DNA of 64,000 bases, taken from positions 1 to 64,000 of the forward strand of contig JAJCZZ010000008.1 in assembly GCA_029262115.1 (NCBI GenBank). Direction: 5' to 3'. Positions 17,754 through 26,417 of the stretch are shown here, one piece after another. The translations under genes and the position numbers were made by a program. The notes beneath the pieces were generated by a model. That model did no database searches and was not told the origin of the DNA. It worked only from the letters and a program-made list of their open reading frames with translations. Origin of the DNA: Gemmatimonadota bacterium. Lineage in GTDB: Bacteria; Gemmatimonadota; Gemmatimonadetes; Longimicrobiales; Gaopeijiaceae. The stretch's first letter is position 1; each line of letters starts with the position of its first letter.

Positions 17754-18718
17754 GTTGGATCGAGGGAGAGGGGCTGGTCGGTCTCCCGGAAATCGAGGCC
17801 GCGGCTCGCCGGCTCGCCGGTGTGGCGGTGCGTACGCCCCTGCTCCCTTCGGATGCGGTGTCCGAGCGCGTGGACGCCGAAGTCAGGCTCAAGTGTGAGA
17901 ACGTGCAGCGCACGGGCTCGTTCAAGATTCGGGGTGCGTTCAACTACGTCTCGCAGCTCTCCGACGATCAGGTCCGGGGTGGGATCATTACGTATTCGTC
18001 CGGAAATCACGCCCAGGCAGTGGCGTTGGCTGGCAAGCTGCGGAATATTCGATCGGTCGTGGTGATGCCCACGGACGCTCCCCGCGTGAAGAGAGCGGGT
18101 GCGGAGGCGCTCGGCGCCGAGATCCACTTCGCCGGCACGACATCGGTGGAGCGTAAGGCACGCGCCGAGGAGCTGGCGGAGGCGGAAGGGCTGGCCATGG
18201 TGCCGCCGTTCGATCATCGCCACATCATTGCCGGCCAGGGGACGGTTGGCCTCGAGATCGCCCGAGAGTGGAGCGATGTCGATCTGGTTCTCGCTCCGAT
18301 CGGGGGAGGCGGGCTGTCGAGCGGCGTCGCCGCCGCGATCAAGCGAATCCTTCCGTCCGCGCGGGTCGTGGGAGTTGAGCCCGAAGGGGCGGCGTCGATG
18401 CGTGCGGCGCTCGACGCAGGCGGTCCGACGATGTTGGAGTCCGTGAACACGATCGCCGACGGACTGAAGCCGGTCATCGCGGGTGAGTTGACCTTCCGTC
18501 ACGCGGACGCGCTTTTCGACGACGTGGTCACCGTGGACGATCGCTGGATCCGGGAGGCCACGTCTCTGCTGGTCGGCCACCAGAAGCTGGTGGTCGAGTT
18601 CAGCGGTGCCGCCACGACGGCGGCGCTCCTGTCCGGTGCTGTCTCCCCCGTCGGGGGCCGTGTGGCTGCAGTCGTCAGTGGGGGCAACCTCGACCCGGCG
18701 CTTCTGGCCACGCTCTGA
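17750..18718 (+). CDS. Threonine/serine dehydratase-like PLP enzyme
   Basis: 322 aa, fold-type II PLP enzyme without a C-terminal ACT regulatory domain, like catabolic TdcB, serine racemase or hydroxyaspartate ammonia-lyase. The Schiff-base Lys is in [11 protein letters not shown] near 57, the substrate loop is [10 protein letters not shown] near 84, the phosphate-binding glycine loop is GGGGLSSG near 185, and VSGGNLD lies near the end. These enzymes deaminate Thr or Ser to 2-oxo acids and ammonia, or racemise Ser; the exact activity is not decidable here. Its ATG overlaps the gyrA stop by 4 nt and its stop overlaps the next ATG by one base, so all three genes are coupled. Confidence 0.88.
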   Translation: MSWIEGEGLVGLPEIEAAARRLAGVAVRTPLLPSDAVSERVDAEVRLKCENVQRTGSFKIRGAFNYVSQLSDDQVRGGIITYSSGNHAQAVALAGKLRNIRSVVVMPTDAPRVKRAGAEALGAEIHFAGTTSVERKARAEELAEAEGLAMVPPFDHRHIIAGQGTVGLEIAREWSDVDLVLAPIGGGGLSSGVAAAIKRILPSARVVGVEPEGAASMRAALDAGGPTMLESVNTIADGLKPVIAGELTFRHADALFDDVVTVDDRWIREATSLLVGHQKLVVEFSGAATTAALLSGAVSPVGGRVAAVVSGGNLDPALLATL

Positions 18719-19401
18719 TGAAGCGGCTCCTGCTGTTCGACATCGACGGCACGCTCGTGTCCGGCGGCCCCGCCAAGTCGGCCTTCGAGGACGCACTGGC
18801 AGAGACCTTCGGCACGACGGGACCCGAGGGGTCCACCGACTACTCCGGGAAGACGGACTGTCAGATCGCCCGAGAGCTACTGCGCGCGGTGGGCATGAGC
18901 GACGCGGACATCGATCGAGGGCTCCCCACGATGATCGAGCGCTATCTGAGCGTCCTGGAGCGACAGCTCGACTCGAATCCGATGACCGTTCTTCCCGGGG
19001 TCCATGCGCTGGTCGATGCGTTGCGAGAGCGAGACGACCTGGCTCTGGGTCTCCTGACCGGGAACGTAGAGGGCGGGGCCCGCCTGAAGTTGTCGGCGTC
19101 GGGACTTTACGACCGGTTCGCCGTCGGCAGCTACGGCTCCGACAGCGAGTTCCGGGACGATCTGCCCGCCGTCGCAGTGTCCAGGGCGCGGAGCACGTGG
19201 GGGGTTTCGTTCCCACCCGACGAGATCTTCGTGATCGGAGACACCCCGCGCGATGTGTCCTGCGGGCAAGCCCACGGCGCGCGCACACTTGCCGTCGCCA
19301 CCGGCCGTTTCGACGCCCGGCAGCTCGGGCAGGCGGGAGCGGACCACGTGCTCCAGGACTTCCGGGAAACCGCGCGGGTCGTGGAGTTGCTGGCGGGGTA
19401 G
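18718..19401 (+). CDS. HAD-superfamily hydrolase (phosphoglycolate phosphatase-like)
   Basis: 227 aa. HAD motif I LLFDIDGTLV with both Asp residues near 7-11, motif II Thr in LGLLTGNVEG near 111, motif III region PDEIFVIGDTPRDV with the acidic pair near 175, and a helical cap domain between. GxxG-type Gph/PhnX members dephosphorylate small metabolites; substrate unknown. It starts in a TGATG overlap with the dehydratase. Confidence 0.88.
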   Translation: MKRLLLFDIDGTLVSGGPAKSAFEDALAETFGTTGPEGSTDYSGKTDCQIARELLRAVGMSDADIDRGLPTMIERYLSVLERQLDSNPMTVLPGVHALVDALRERDDLALGLLTGNVEGGARLKLSASGLYDRFAVGSYGSDSEFRDDLPAVAVSRARSTWGVSFPPDEIFVIGDTPRDVSCGQAHGARTLAVATGRFDARQLGQAGADHVLQDFRETARVVELLAG

Positions 19402-19602
19402 AGAACACGGGTTGAGGTTGGGTCGTTTCCCGGCCGGGCCACCCGGTGAAATCGTGGGGCGCCTCGCGGAGTACCAGAATACGATGGCGCGGATCATCAT
19501 ACGGTCGACCCGGATTTCGCTTGATCCAGACTCCGACCGGAAGCATCTTCCTGTAACATTGTCCAGAGGTCGTTTTTCGCGGCCGGCAACATGGAGGACC
19601 AG

Positions 19603-20376
19603 GTGTCCAATAGAGCCCAGAAGCGTAGAGAGAGCCGCGATTCCGGCGGATCCGAGATGAAGAAGCTGTACATTGTCCTCGGAGTGGTTGCCATTGTGGC
19701 AATCGCGGCCGTCGGCTATTCGGTGGGCTCGGCCAGCACCGGGTCGACGGCGCTCGAGCCGCTCGAGATCGAAGGTCTCGATGACATGGAGACGCTGGTC
19801 GAGATGGCGCAGGGGGTCACGACGGGTGATCCCGATGCCCCGATCACCGTGGTGGAATTCGGTGACTACCAGTGCCCCGGCTGCGGCGCGTTCGCCATGA
19901 GCGTCAAGCCTCAGATCGACCTGAACCTGATCCAGAGCGGCCGGGCAAACTTCGTTTTCTACGACCTGCCCCTCTCGGCAATCCACCCCCATGCGTTCGT
20001 GGCGGCCCGCTCCGCTCGCTGCGCGGGTGATCAGGGTAAGTACTGGGAGTACCACTCCGAGATCTTTCGGAACCAGACGAACTGGACGTCGCAGCCGTCG
20101 CCGATCAACTCCTTCGTGAACTACGCCGAAGCTGTGGGCCTCGACGGCGATCAGTTCGAGTCGTGCGTCCGGAGCCAGGAGCACGCCGAGGTGGTCACGG
20201 CCAACATGCGCCTCGCGTACGAGTTGGGCGTGAGCGGGACACCGACGGTCATGGTGAGTCAGGGGAGGGGGATGGCACGTCGTCTTCCGTCCAATGACTT
20301 TCGCACGATTCTCGGGGTCGTCGAGTCGCTCGAGGCCGAGGCCGCCGAGGCTGCGCCTGCCGGAACCGGTAATTGA
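19603..20376 (+). CDS. DsbA-family thiol-disulfide oxidoreductase, membrane-anchored
   Basis: 257 aa from the GTG at 19603, chosen because GGAGG (19593-19597) lies 5 nt before it; an ATG at 19591 would sit on top of that site. A basic cytoplasmic tail (SNRAQKRRESR) and one hydrophobic helix (about 22-42) are followed by a thioredoxin-fold domain with EFGDYQCPGCGAF, a CPGC active site near 92, and the cis-Pro region GVSGTPTVMV near 219. Such proteins introduce or shuffle disulfides in exported proteins; no DsbB or VKOR partner is in view. A Glu/Ala-rich tail overlaps the next small gene (TTGA). Confidence 0.9.
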   Translation: MSNRAQKRRESRDSGGSEMKKLYIVLGVVAIVAIAAVGYSVGSASTGSTALEPLEIEGLDDMETLVEMAQGVTTGDPDAPITVVEFGDYQCPGCGAFAMSVKPQIDLNLIQSGRANFVFYDLPLSAIHPHAFVAARSARCAGDQGKYWEYHSEIFRNQTNWTSQPSPINSFVNYAEAVGLDGDQFESCVRSQEHAEVVTANMRLAYELGVSGTPTVMVSQGRGMARRLPSNDFRTILGVVESLEAEAAEAAPAGTGN

Positions 20377-20588
20377 GCGACACGGTAACCGTTCGCCTCC
20401 TCTTCGTGGACGAGGGGGCGTACCATCATGAGAATGTGTCCGTCCCCGCCGCATCGGTCGACGGGTATGATCGTCTGATCGATTGCGTCCGGGAGGATCC
20501 GGCCGTGCTCAAGCGGACGTATGTGGATGTCGAACGCCTCTGCTCCGCGCACGTGGTGGACTCCGCGCATGTGGTGGACGACGAGTAG
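20373..20588 (+). CDS. Small hypothetical protein coupled to the DsbA-like gene
   Basis: 71 aa, starting with TTG overlapping the preceding stop (TTGA). A compact alpha/beta core (TVRLLFVDEGAYHHENVSVP, then VDGYDRLIDCVREDP) precedes a C-terminal stretch in which SAHVVD occurs twice in succession. One Cys in the core and one in the tail. No motif suggests a function. The coupling implies coexpression with the thiol oxidoreductase. The DNA around and after the stop is repetitive (see 20547-20718). Confidence 0.6.
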   Translation: MSDTVTVRLLFVDEGAYHHENVSVPAASVDGYDRLIDCVREDPAVLKRTYVDVERLCSAHVVDSAHVVDDE

Positions 20589-20718
20589 GAGGAGCGAGGA
20601 CTCCGAGCGATGACTCCGAGCGAGGACTCCGAGGGGGTCGTCGCACGTGTGGTAGACGACGATTAAGGGGAGTGGGCACGCCGCCGCCGACCCTACTTCC
20701 CCGCGCACGTGGTGGGGG
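20547..20718. repeat. Degenerate repeats of the gene 3' end plus a 13-bp tandem repeat
   Basis: Four imperfect copies of a GCGCACGTGGTGGACGACGA-like unit occur: 20547-20560, 20565-20588 (which contains the stop), 20641-20666 (again ending in a stop, GACGACGATTAA) and 20701-20718. Between the second and third, GGACTCCGAGCGA is repeated in tandem (20598-20610, 20611-20623 and partly 20624-20634). The pattern looks like local duplication of the gene end. Confidence 0.7.
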
Positions 20719-20821
20719 CGGTGGGAGGGTTCAGGGTCCGCGTGAGTTCGGACGACGGTGTACGGATCGGCCGCCGCTCCCGTATAGTGTCTGACCGGCC
20801 CTTCCGCCCCGAGGTCTGCAC

Positions 20822-21694
20822 TTGCCCCAGCGTCGTCACCTACTGATTACGTGTCTACTCGTGGCAGCCAGCGCCGCTCCGCTGCGGGCACAGGTTATAC
20901 AGGGTTACGTGTTCGACGACGAGACGGGGCACCCGATGGTCGGGGCGGAGATCATCGTCCTCAACCATCGCGACGAGCCGCGAGTTCGCGGGTTCAGCGA
21001 CACGTCGGGCGGTTTCGTCATCGACGTCCATCAGGAAGGCGACTACAAGCTGCGTGTGACCCATATCGGGTACGAAGCCTTCCTGTCCAGGGACATGTGG
21101 GTGCCCGCTGGCGAGACGGTGGACATCCGCGTGCGACTCGGCGTGAACGCCATCCCCCTGGAACCGCTGGTCGTTCTGGCGCGCATGACGCCCGAGGAGG
21201 CGCACCTGGGCGCGTTCAATCGAAGGCGCCTCAACCCGGGCCGCGTCGGGGGGCACTTCCTGACCCGTGACGAGGTCGCGTCCCGTCCGAACGCAACCCC
21301 TACGCAACTTCTCCTCACCGTTCCGGGTGTAACCCTGCAACGCGTCAACAACTCGGCCGCCTTCTCGTTGGACCGGAGCATCATTCGGTTCCCCGGCGGG
21401 ATCGGTGGAGGGTGCCGGGCCAGCGTCTACGTCGATGGTTCGCCGGTGTCACAGAGCGAGTCGAGCACGATCGACGACATGCTGGATCAGAGTCTGATTG
21501 GCGGCGTTGAAGTTTATGCGCGTGCTACGGAGGCCCCGGTCGAGTACCAACGCAACATGGGGTGTGGGGTGGTCCTCTACTGGACGCGCCGCCCCCGCGG
21601 GGGAAAGCGGGTTCCGGGTCCCGTCCGCTGGATCGCCGGGACGGGTGTGATCGTCGGGCTCTTCATCGCCGTTTTCAGCGCGGTGGTGGGGTAG
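20822..21694 (+). CDS. Exported carboxypeptidase-regulatory-like / TonB plug-like protein
   Basis: 290 aa from a TTG at 20822. A signal peptide (LITCLLVAASAAPLRAQ) precedes a carboxypeptidase-regulatory-like beta sandwich (IQGYVFDDETGHPMVGAEI, FVIDVHQEGDYKLRVTHIGYE). Next comes a segment resembling the plug of TonB-dependent receptors (FLTRDEVASRPNATPTQLLL, then CRASVYVDGSPV, GGVEVYARA). The receptor barrel is missing; instead there is a C-terminal hydrophobic helix. Proteins of this layout are frequent in Gemmatimonadota-like genomes; function unknown. It overlaps the convergent DUF402 gene by 20 bases. Confidence 0.75.
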   Translation: MPQRRHLLITCLLVAASAAPLRAQVIQGYVFDDETGHPMVGAEIIVLNHRDEPRVRGFSDTSGGFVIDVHQEGDYKLRVTHIGYEAFLSRDMWVPAGETVDIRVRLGVNAIPLEPLVVLARMTPEEAHLGAFNRRRLNPGRVGGHFLTRDEVASRPNATPTQLLLTVPGVTLQRVNNSAAFSLDRSIIRFPGGIGGGCRASVYVDGSPVSQSESSTIDDMLDQSLIGGVEVYARATEAPVEYQRNMGCGVVLYWTRRPRGGKRVPGPVRWIAGTGVIVGLFIAVFSAVVG

Positions 21695-22259
21695 GCTCCA
21701 GCACATCCCGGCATCGCTTCACCGTCCACTCATGGACGAGCGCGGGCGGCCATCCATCCTCTCCCGCCTTCGCGACGAGAGAATCGACTTCGTTGCGGGC
21801 GCGGGTCGCGGTCATATCGTCCAGGGCCCCCGACGCCACAGCCTCGTCGAACTCGTCTTCGTCAAGCACCCGTGGGGGGGCACCGCCATCGTCCAGCCAG
21901 ACGTCGAGGAAGAGGTCGGTGGTGTCCCATTCGAGCGTCTCCACGCCCCGGACGGGCGTGAGAACGTTGGCGTAGAGGCCAGTGAACGTGCCGTCGAGCA
22001 GGTGGAAGCGACCGATGTCGTGCCACACATCCGGGAATGTGAACCACACGGCGTCCGCCCCGGGCTCGAGTACCGTTCTCCCGTCGACCCTCACCGGCTC
22101 TTCCAGATGCACGCCCGCCGCGAGCGTGACCACGACCCGCTCGTCGGTGTGGACGACCCGTTGCCGAAACGTCTGCGTGCGATTCGGTGGGCGATGATAT
22201 CGGATCCGGACCTCGGCTCCGACGCTCGTTCGTCCGGCGCGGGCGGATCGGCCGCTCAC
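21675..22259 (-). CDS. DUF402 domain protein
   Basis: 194 aa from the GTG at 22259, which overlaps the preceding stop (GTGA). The DUF402 fold is indicated by AVWFTFPDVWHDIGRFH, TGLYANVLTPVRG, WDTTDLFLDVWL and VLDEDEFDEAVASG, the last including acidic residues expected to bind a metal. Characterised DUF402 proteins hydrolyse nucleoside phosphates or act in RNA-linked reactions. It is the last gene of the fadJ/MocA/XdhC operon. Confidence 0.8.
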   Translation of the reverse strand: MSGRSARAGRTSVGAEVRIRYHRPPNRTQTFRQRVVHTDERVVVTLAAGVHLEEPVRVDGRTVLEPGADAVWFTFPDVWHDIGRFHLLDGTFTGLYANVLTPVRGVETLEWDTTDLFLDVWLDDGGAPPRVLDEDEFDEAVASGALDDMTATRARNEVDSLVAKAGEDGWPPALVHEWTVKRCRDVLEPTPPPR

Positions 22260-22600
22260 CGGTTGCGTCGTTCCGGGCGGACCGCCTCCACGAAGACGTC
22301 CATCGTGCCGCCACACACTGCCGGGCTCCACGAGAGGAAGTCCTCGGTCAGGTCGACTCGGACGCGCTCGGGAGCTCCGCTCTCCAGCACCCGGTGGGCG
22401 GCCTCGATCACTTCCGCTTCGCCGCAGCCACCGCCGATTGTTCCTGTCAGCCCGGCGGCCGGGTCGACTACCATTCGGGCTCCAACCTTCCGGGGCGTGG
22501 ATCCGCGCGTGGATACGACCGTAGCAAGTACGCAGGACCGGCCCGCCTGTACGGCGGCTGAGAGAGCTTCCGTGATGACACGGTCGTCCTGATGGGTCAC
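22256..22600 (-). CDS. XdhC/CoxI-family N-terminal domain protein
   Basis: 114 aa. It carries the CoxI-type block: AGRSCVLATVVSTRGSTPRK, MVVDPAAGLTGTIGGGCGE with its conserved Cys, and a later Cys in AVCGGTMDVFVEAV. XdhC/CoxI proteins deliver or sulfurate the molybdenum cofactor of xanthine dehydrogenase or CO dehydrogenase-type hydroxylases. It begins in an ATGA overlap with the longer XdhC gene and ends in a GTGA overlap with DUF402. Here the N-terminal module is a separate polypeptide. Confidence 0.85.
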   Translation of the reverse strand: MTHQDDRVITEALSAAVQAGRSCVLATVVSTRGSTPRKVGARMVVDPAAGLTGTIGGGCGEAEVIEAAHRVLESGAPERVRVDLTEDFLSWSPAVCGGTMDVFVEAVRPERRNR

Positions 22601-23460
22601 GGCACGGCCTCCGGGAAAAACCGTTCGGCGACGCGCTCCACGTCCCGTAACGGCACGCCTGTTCCCCCTCTGTGGAGCATCACCAACTCCGCTGCGACGG
22701 CCACGGCGATCTCCTCGGGCGTCTCCGCCCGGATGTCCAGCCCGACCGGTGCGTGGATCGCGTCGAGCGCTTCACGGGGAATACCTTCCTCGATCAACTG
22801 TGCATACGTAGCGCGCACTCTCCTTCGGCTTCCGATCATACCGACGTACATTGGCGCCGGTGTCGTCTTCAGGAGCCGGACGAGGCATTCGTAGTCGTAC
22901 TTGTGCCCTCGGGTAACGAGCAGCACGTGTGACCGGTCGTGAATCTGCACGTCTGCGAACGGATCCGAGAAATCGGTGCGAACCAGGCGGTCGGCGTCGG
23001 GGAAGCGTTCGCGGGTCGCGAACGCGGGACGGTCGTCGACCACGACCACCCGGTAGCCGAGAAGGGCACCGAGGGTCGAGAGCGGGCGGGCGACGTGCCC
23101 GGCACCGACGATGACCAGGTCGCGGATCGGCCGGCGCACCTCGATGTACACTTCGGGGCCGTCGTTGCCGTCACCGTCGGGGTGGTCGTCGTCCGCCAGG
23201 CTGAGCTGCGTGGTCGCGTCGCCTCGGCGCGGATCGTCGAGCGCCGCGCGTGCCGCCTCGGTGGCGCGGTCCTGCCCGAGCGGCAGGGTGCCGACTACCT
23301 CCTCGCTGCCGTCGGGCTCCCGGATGAGAAGGAGTCTACGCCCCACGGCTTCACGATCCGCCGATTCGACCACCATGACCAGTGCCGTGGACGCGCCCGC
23401 TTCGACGGCGCCGAGCACACGCCGAGCCGCGGCCTCCGCGCCGAGTTCCACTCCGTTCAC
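22597..23460 (-). CDS. XdhC-family molybdenum hydroxylase maturation protein
   Basis: 287 aa from the GTG at 23460, in a GTGA overlap with the MocA-like gene. The N-terminal part resembles the XdhC/CoxI module but has lost the usual Cys motif. The C-terminal Rossmann domain is clear: DLVIVGAGHVARPLSTLG, VVVVDDRPAFATRERFPDAD, LLVTRGHKYDYECL, MIGSRRRVRAT and GLDIRAETPEEIAVAVAAEL. Role by family: binding Mo cofactor for insertion into a xanthine-oxidase-family enzyme. No such enzyme is encoded in this window. Confidence 0.88.
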   Translation of the reverse strand: MNGVELGAEAAARRVLGAVEAGASTALVMVVESADREAVGRRLLLIREPDGSEEVVGTLPLGQDRATEAARAALDDPRRGDATTQLSLADDDHPDGDGNDGPEVYIEVRRPIRDLVIVGAGHVARPLSTLGALLGYRVVVVDDRPAFATRERFPDADRLVRTDFSDPFADVQIHDRSHVLLVTRGHKYDYECLVRLLKTTPAPMYVGMIGSRRRVRATYAQLIEEGIPREALDAIHAPVGLDIRAETPEEIAVAVAAELVMLHRGGTGVPLRDVERVAERFFPEAVP

Positions 23461-24107
23461 GGCCGGGCAGTGGAGGCTGGAAACGCCGCCCGGTACTCTT
23501 CGGGCGTGTCGACGTCGAGCAGCACGCCCGCGTCGTCGACCTCCACCAGTTCCGCCTCGTCGAGGTGGGCGTGAACCACGGTGCGGGCGCCCCCCTCCAG
23601 ACCGGTGTCGCGGAGTTCCGAAAACACGGTGCGGCGAAAGATGACCGGGTGCCCGCGCGAGCCGTCGTGAACGGGCAGGACGAGAGGAGCGGAGCCCGCC
23701 AAGAAGGTGCTCACCAGCCGTTGAACCGTTTCGGGTCGAACACGCGGGTGGTCGACCGGCAGATACGCCACCCCTTCGGCCGCCCCCTCCAACAGGGCGA
23801 GGCCGAGCCGGAGCGAGGCGATGGGTCCGTCGCCTGGTTCGGGATTGACCACCGGGATCGCACCCGCGGCCTTGGCGCGTCGCTCTTCGTCGTCCATGCC
23901 CTCTCGCAGGACGACGACGACCGGGTCGCACCCACCGGCCACGAGTGAGCCGACGACGGCGGCCAGGAAGGAGCGTCCACCCGCATCGAGGAGCGCCTTG
24001 GGTGTTCCCATCCGCCTCGAATCTCCGGCGCAGGGTACCACCGCTGCCACCACATTGGGCGGCGGCGGGACCTCACGTTTCTTCTTCATGAACGGCCACA
24101 ACGCCAT
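23457..24107 (-). CDS. MobA/MocA-like nucleotidyltransferase
   Basis: 216 aa. Nucleotidyltransferase signature AGDSRRMGTPKALLDAGG near 27, VVVLREGMDDEE, VAYLPVDHPRVRPETV and RGHPVIFRR. MocA attaches CMP to molybdopterin to make the cytosine dinucleotide cofactor of XdhC-assisted hydroxylases. The XdhC neighbours make MocA more likely than MobA, though the leading motif has PCAG instead of LAGG. It follows the fadJ-like stop by 8 bases and overlaps XdhC. Confidence 0.8.
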   Translation of the reverse strand: MALWPFMKKKREVPPPPNVVAAVVPCAGDSRRMGTPKALLDAGGRSFLAAVVGSLVAGGCDPVVVVLREGMDDEERRAKAAGAIPVVNPEPGDGPIASLRLGLALLEGAAEGVAYLPVDHPRVRPETVQRLVSTFLAGSAPLVLPVHDGSRGHPVIFRRTVFSELRDTGLEGGARTVVHAHLDEAELVEVDDAGVLLDVDTPEEYRAAFPASTARP

Positions 24108-24115
24108 GACGCCGC

Positions 24116-26284
24116 CTACCCCGCAAACGCTTCGTAGAACGTCTCCCCGCGCTTCGCGAGGCGCTCGAGCGCGGGTGCGGGCTGGAAGCGCAGTCCGTGC
24201 GCTTCCGCCAGGTCACGGAGTCCGCCGAGAACGACCTCCACGCCGAGAGCGTCGGCATACCGGAGGAGGCCGCCAAGGAACGGAGGGAAGCCCGTTCCCA
24301 TGATCATGCCGAGATCGACGTCGGCCGCCGTCCGAACGATGCCATCGTCCAGAATACGCGCGGCTTCGTTGATCATCTGGTAGACGAGACGACGCTCGAT
24401 CTCGTCGTTGCTGACGGCGCCTGCCCGGTCGGGCTTCTCGCCTCCGATATCGGAGTAGACCGAGTCGTCGACCCTCTGCTCCTTACCGTTCTCGTAGACG
24501 TAGAAGCCCCGCCCCCCCTTCCGGCCGAGGCGGTCGGTTTCTCCGAGAGCGGACAGCGCGCGGGACGGCTCGAAGCGGTCGCCGAGCCCGTCGTGGAGCG
24601 CCGTACCGGCATGGCGAGACACGTCGATGCCGACCTCGTCCACGAGCCGCAACGGTCCCATCGGCATACCGAAACGCTTCGCTGCTCGGTCGACGTCCTC
24701 GATCGATGCCCCGCCGTCCAGGAGGAAGCCGGCCTCGTTCAAATACGGACCGAGGATCCTGTTCACAAGGAAGCCCGGCCCGTCCTTCACGACCACCGGC
24801 ACCTTTCCGAAGCGAAGCGCCAGCGCGTAGGTGGTGGCGATTGTCGTGTCGTCGGTCGCGGCGCCGCGTACCACCTCGATCAGCGGCATCTTGTGCACTG
24901 GATTGAAGAAGTGCATGCCGCAAAAACGGGTTGGATCCCCGAGCGCGCCCGCCATGAGGTCGACGGACAGCGACGACGTGTTGGTGGCGAGCACGCACGT
25001 CTCCGCCACCTGCTCCTCGAGTTCGGCGAGCACCGCGCGCTTCACGTCCATCCGTTCGACCACGGCCTCCACGACGAGGTCGCAGGCAGAGAAGCCGGAG
25101 TAGTCCACTCCGCCCGAGATCCGCTCCATCATCTGGGCGGCGTCACGGTGCCGGAGCTTGTGTCGCTCGACCGCCTTGTCGAACAGTTGTCGAGCATGCT
25201 GAAGCCCACTGGCCACCGCTTCGTGGCGGATATCCTTTATCCGCACGCGGATTCCATTGAAGGCGGCCAACTGCGCGATCCCGCCACCCATCACGCCGGC
25301 GCCCACCACGCCGAGCGTGTCGATGTCTCTCTCCCTCACGTCGGTTGCGACGCCGAGCCCTTTCCGCGCCGCCTCCCTCATGTGGAAGACATGGATGAGG
25401 TTCTTGGAGACGTCGGAGGTGACCAGCTCCGCCGCAAGGCGGGCCTCGGCGTCCAGGCTGCGTTGGACGCTCGACCCGAGGTGATCCGACAGGAGGTCGA
25501 GGATCGTCATGGGCGCCGGGTAGTGTCCGCCCGTCGTCGCCTTCACCTTCTTTCGAGCTGTGGCCAGGACCACCCGGCGTCCGAGCGAAGTATCGTCGAC
25601 CATTCTCGCCAGAAAGCCCCGCTTCTTCAGCGACGAGCCCGCCGGCAGGTCCTTCGCGCCCAACGCGAAGTCGGCCACCGCCTCTTCGAACAGATCCGCG
25701 GGGACGACCTGACCCGCGAAACCCACCCGTTCGGCTTTACGGGCGTTCATCGGCTTACCCGTGAGGAGCAGGTCGAGCGCGGGGCGGAGGCCGATGAGGC
25801 GCGGGAGGCGGGTGGTGCCGCCCCAAGCCGGGAGGATGCCGAGTTGCACCTCGGGTAGGCCGATCTTCGTGCGGTCGTCATCGGAGACGACCCGGTGTGT
25901 GCAGGCCAGCGACAGCTCCGTTCCGCCACCCATGCACGTGCCGTGGATCGCGGCGACGGTCGGGACCGGGAGGGTTTCCAGCTCCATGTAGATCGCCTGG
26001 CCTTCCCGGATGCGGGCCTCGGCGACCTGGGCGTCCGTGATTTCGGCGATGGCGTCGACGTCCGCCCCGACGATGAACGACCCGGACTTTCCGCTACGTA
26101 CCACGACCACTTCGATCCGATCGTCGGCGGCGGCGGATCGGGCTTCCGTAAGCGCCAGGGCGAGCCGCTCCATCACCGGCTCCGTGAGGACGTTCGCGCG
26201 CCGGTCGGGGTCGTCGAACGTGATCCAGCCGATGCCTCGGGGATCGACCTCGAAAGTGGGGCTGGCCGAAGGGGACCCGTCCAT
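24116..26284 (-). CDS. fadJ: Fused enoyl-CoA hydratase / 3-hydroxyacyl-CoA dehydrogenase
   Basis: 722 aa from the ATG at 26284, close to E. coli FadJ (714). The crotonase domain (about 10-190) has the oxyanion-hole segment HGTCMGGGTELSLAC and the second acidic residue in GLPEVQLGILPAWGGTTRLP. The dehydrogenase NAD domain starts near 320 with GVVGAGVMGGGIAQLAAFNG and holds the catalytic region CGMHFFNPVHKMPLIEVV. Two C-terminal 3HCDH helical units follow. It performs hydration and oxidation in fatty acid beta-oxidation. The thiolase partner is not in the window. It heads an operon-like run into MocA/XdhC/CoxI/DUF402. Confidence 0.93.
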   Translation of the reverse strand: MDGSPSASPTFEVDPRGIGWITFDDPDRRANVLTEPVMERLALALTEARSAAADDRIEVVVVRSGKSGSFIVGADVDAIAEITDAQVAEARIREGQAIYMELETLPVPTVAAIHGTCMGGGTELSLACTHRVVSDDDRTKIGLPEVQLGILPAWGGTTRLPRLIGLRPALDLLLTGKPMNARKAERVGFAGQVVPADLFEEAVADFALGAKDLPAGSSLKKRGFLARMVDDTSLGRRVVLATARKKVKATTGGHYPAPMTILDLLSDHLGSSVQRSLDAEARLAAELVTSDVSKNLIHVFHMREAARKGLGVATDVRERDIDTLGVVGAGVMGGGIAQLAAFNGIRVRIKDIRHEAVASGLQHARQLFDKAVERHKLRHRDAAQMMERISGGVDYSGFSACDLVVEAVVERMDVKRAVLAELEEQVAETCVLATNTSSLSVDLMAGALGDPTRFCGMHFFNPVHKMPLIEVVRGAATDDTTIATTYALALRFGKVPVVVKDGPGFLVNRILGPYLNEAGFLLDGGASIEDVDRAAKRFGMPMGPLRLVDEVGIDVSRHAGTALHDGLGDRFEPSRALSALGETDRLGRKGGRGFYVYENGKEQRVDDSVYSDIGGEKPDRAGAVSNDEIERRLVYQMINEAARILDDGIVRTAADVDLGMIMGTGFPPFLGGLLRYADALGVEVVLGGLRDLAEAHGLRFQPAPALERLAKRGETFYEAFAG

Positions 26285-26357
26285 GTGCGACTCGATCAGA
26301 GGGTGGAAGTGAGGGTACACCCGAAGCTCACACCGAACGGCCAGCCGGGAAATGCGA

Positions 26358-26390
26358 ACGCCGCCCCGGCACAGCGTGCCGGGGCGGCGT
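26358..26390 (-). terminator. Terminator-like hairpin after the coiled-coil lipoprotein gene
   Basis: ACGCCGCCCCGGCAC (26358-26372) and its perfect complement (26376-26390) form a 15-bp stem with a 3-nt loop. It lies 28 bases beyond the minus-strand stop at 26418 and before the fadJ-like start. In the minus direction only a weak ATTT follows, typical for GC-rich genomes. Confidence 0.7.
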
Positions 26391-26417
26391 CGACCGACCG
26401 AGAACCGACCAGCGGCC

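Noticed and set aside
24197-25858. Long open frame antisense to the fadJ-like gene
   Set aside because: Low-complexity His/Arg/Glu-rich product with no domain; the opposite strand carries an unmistakable enzyme.
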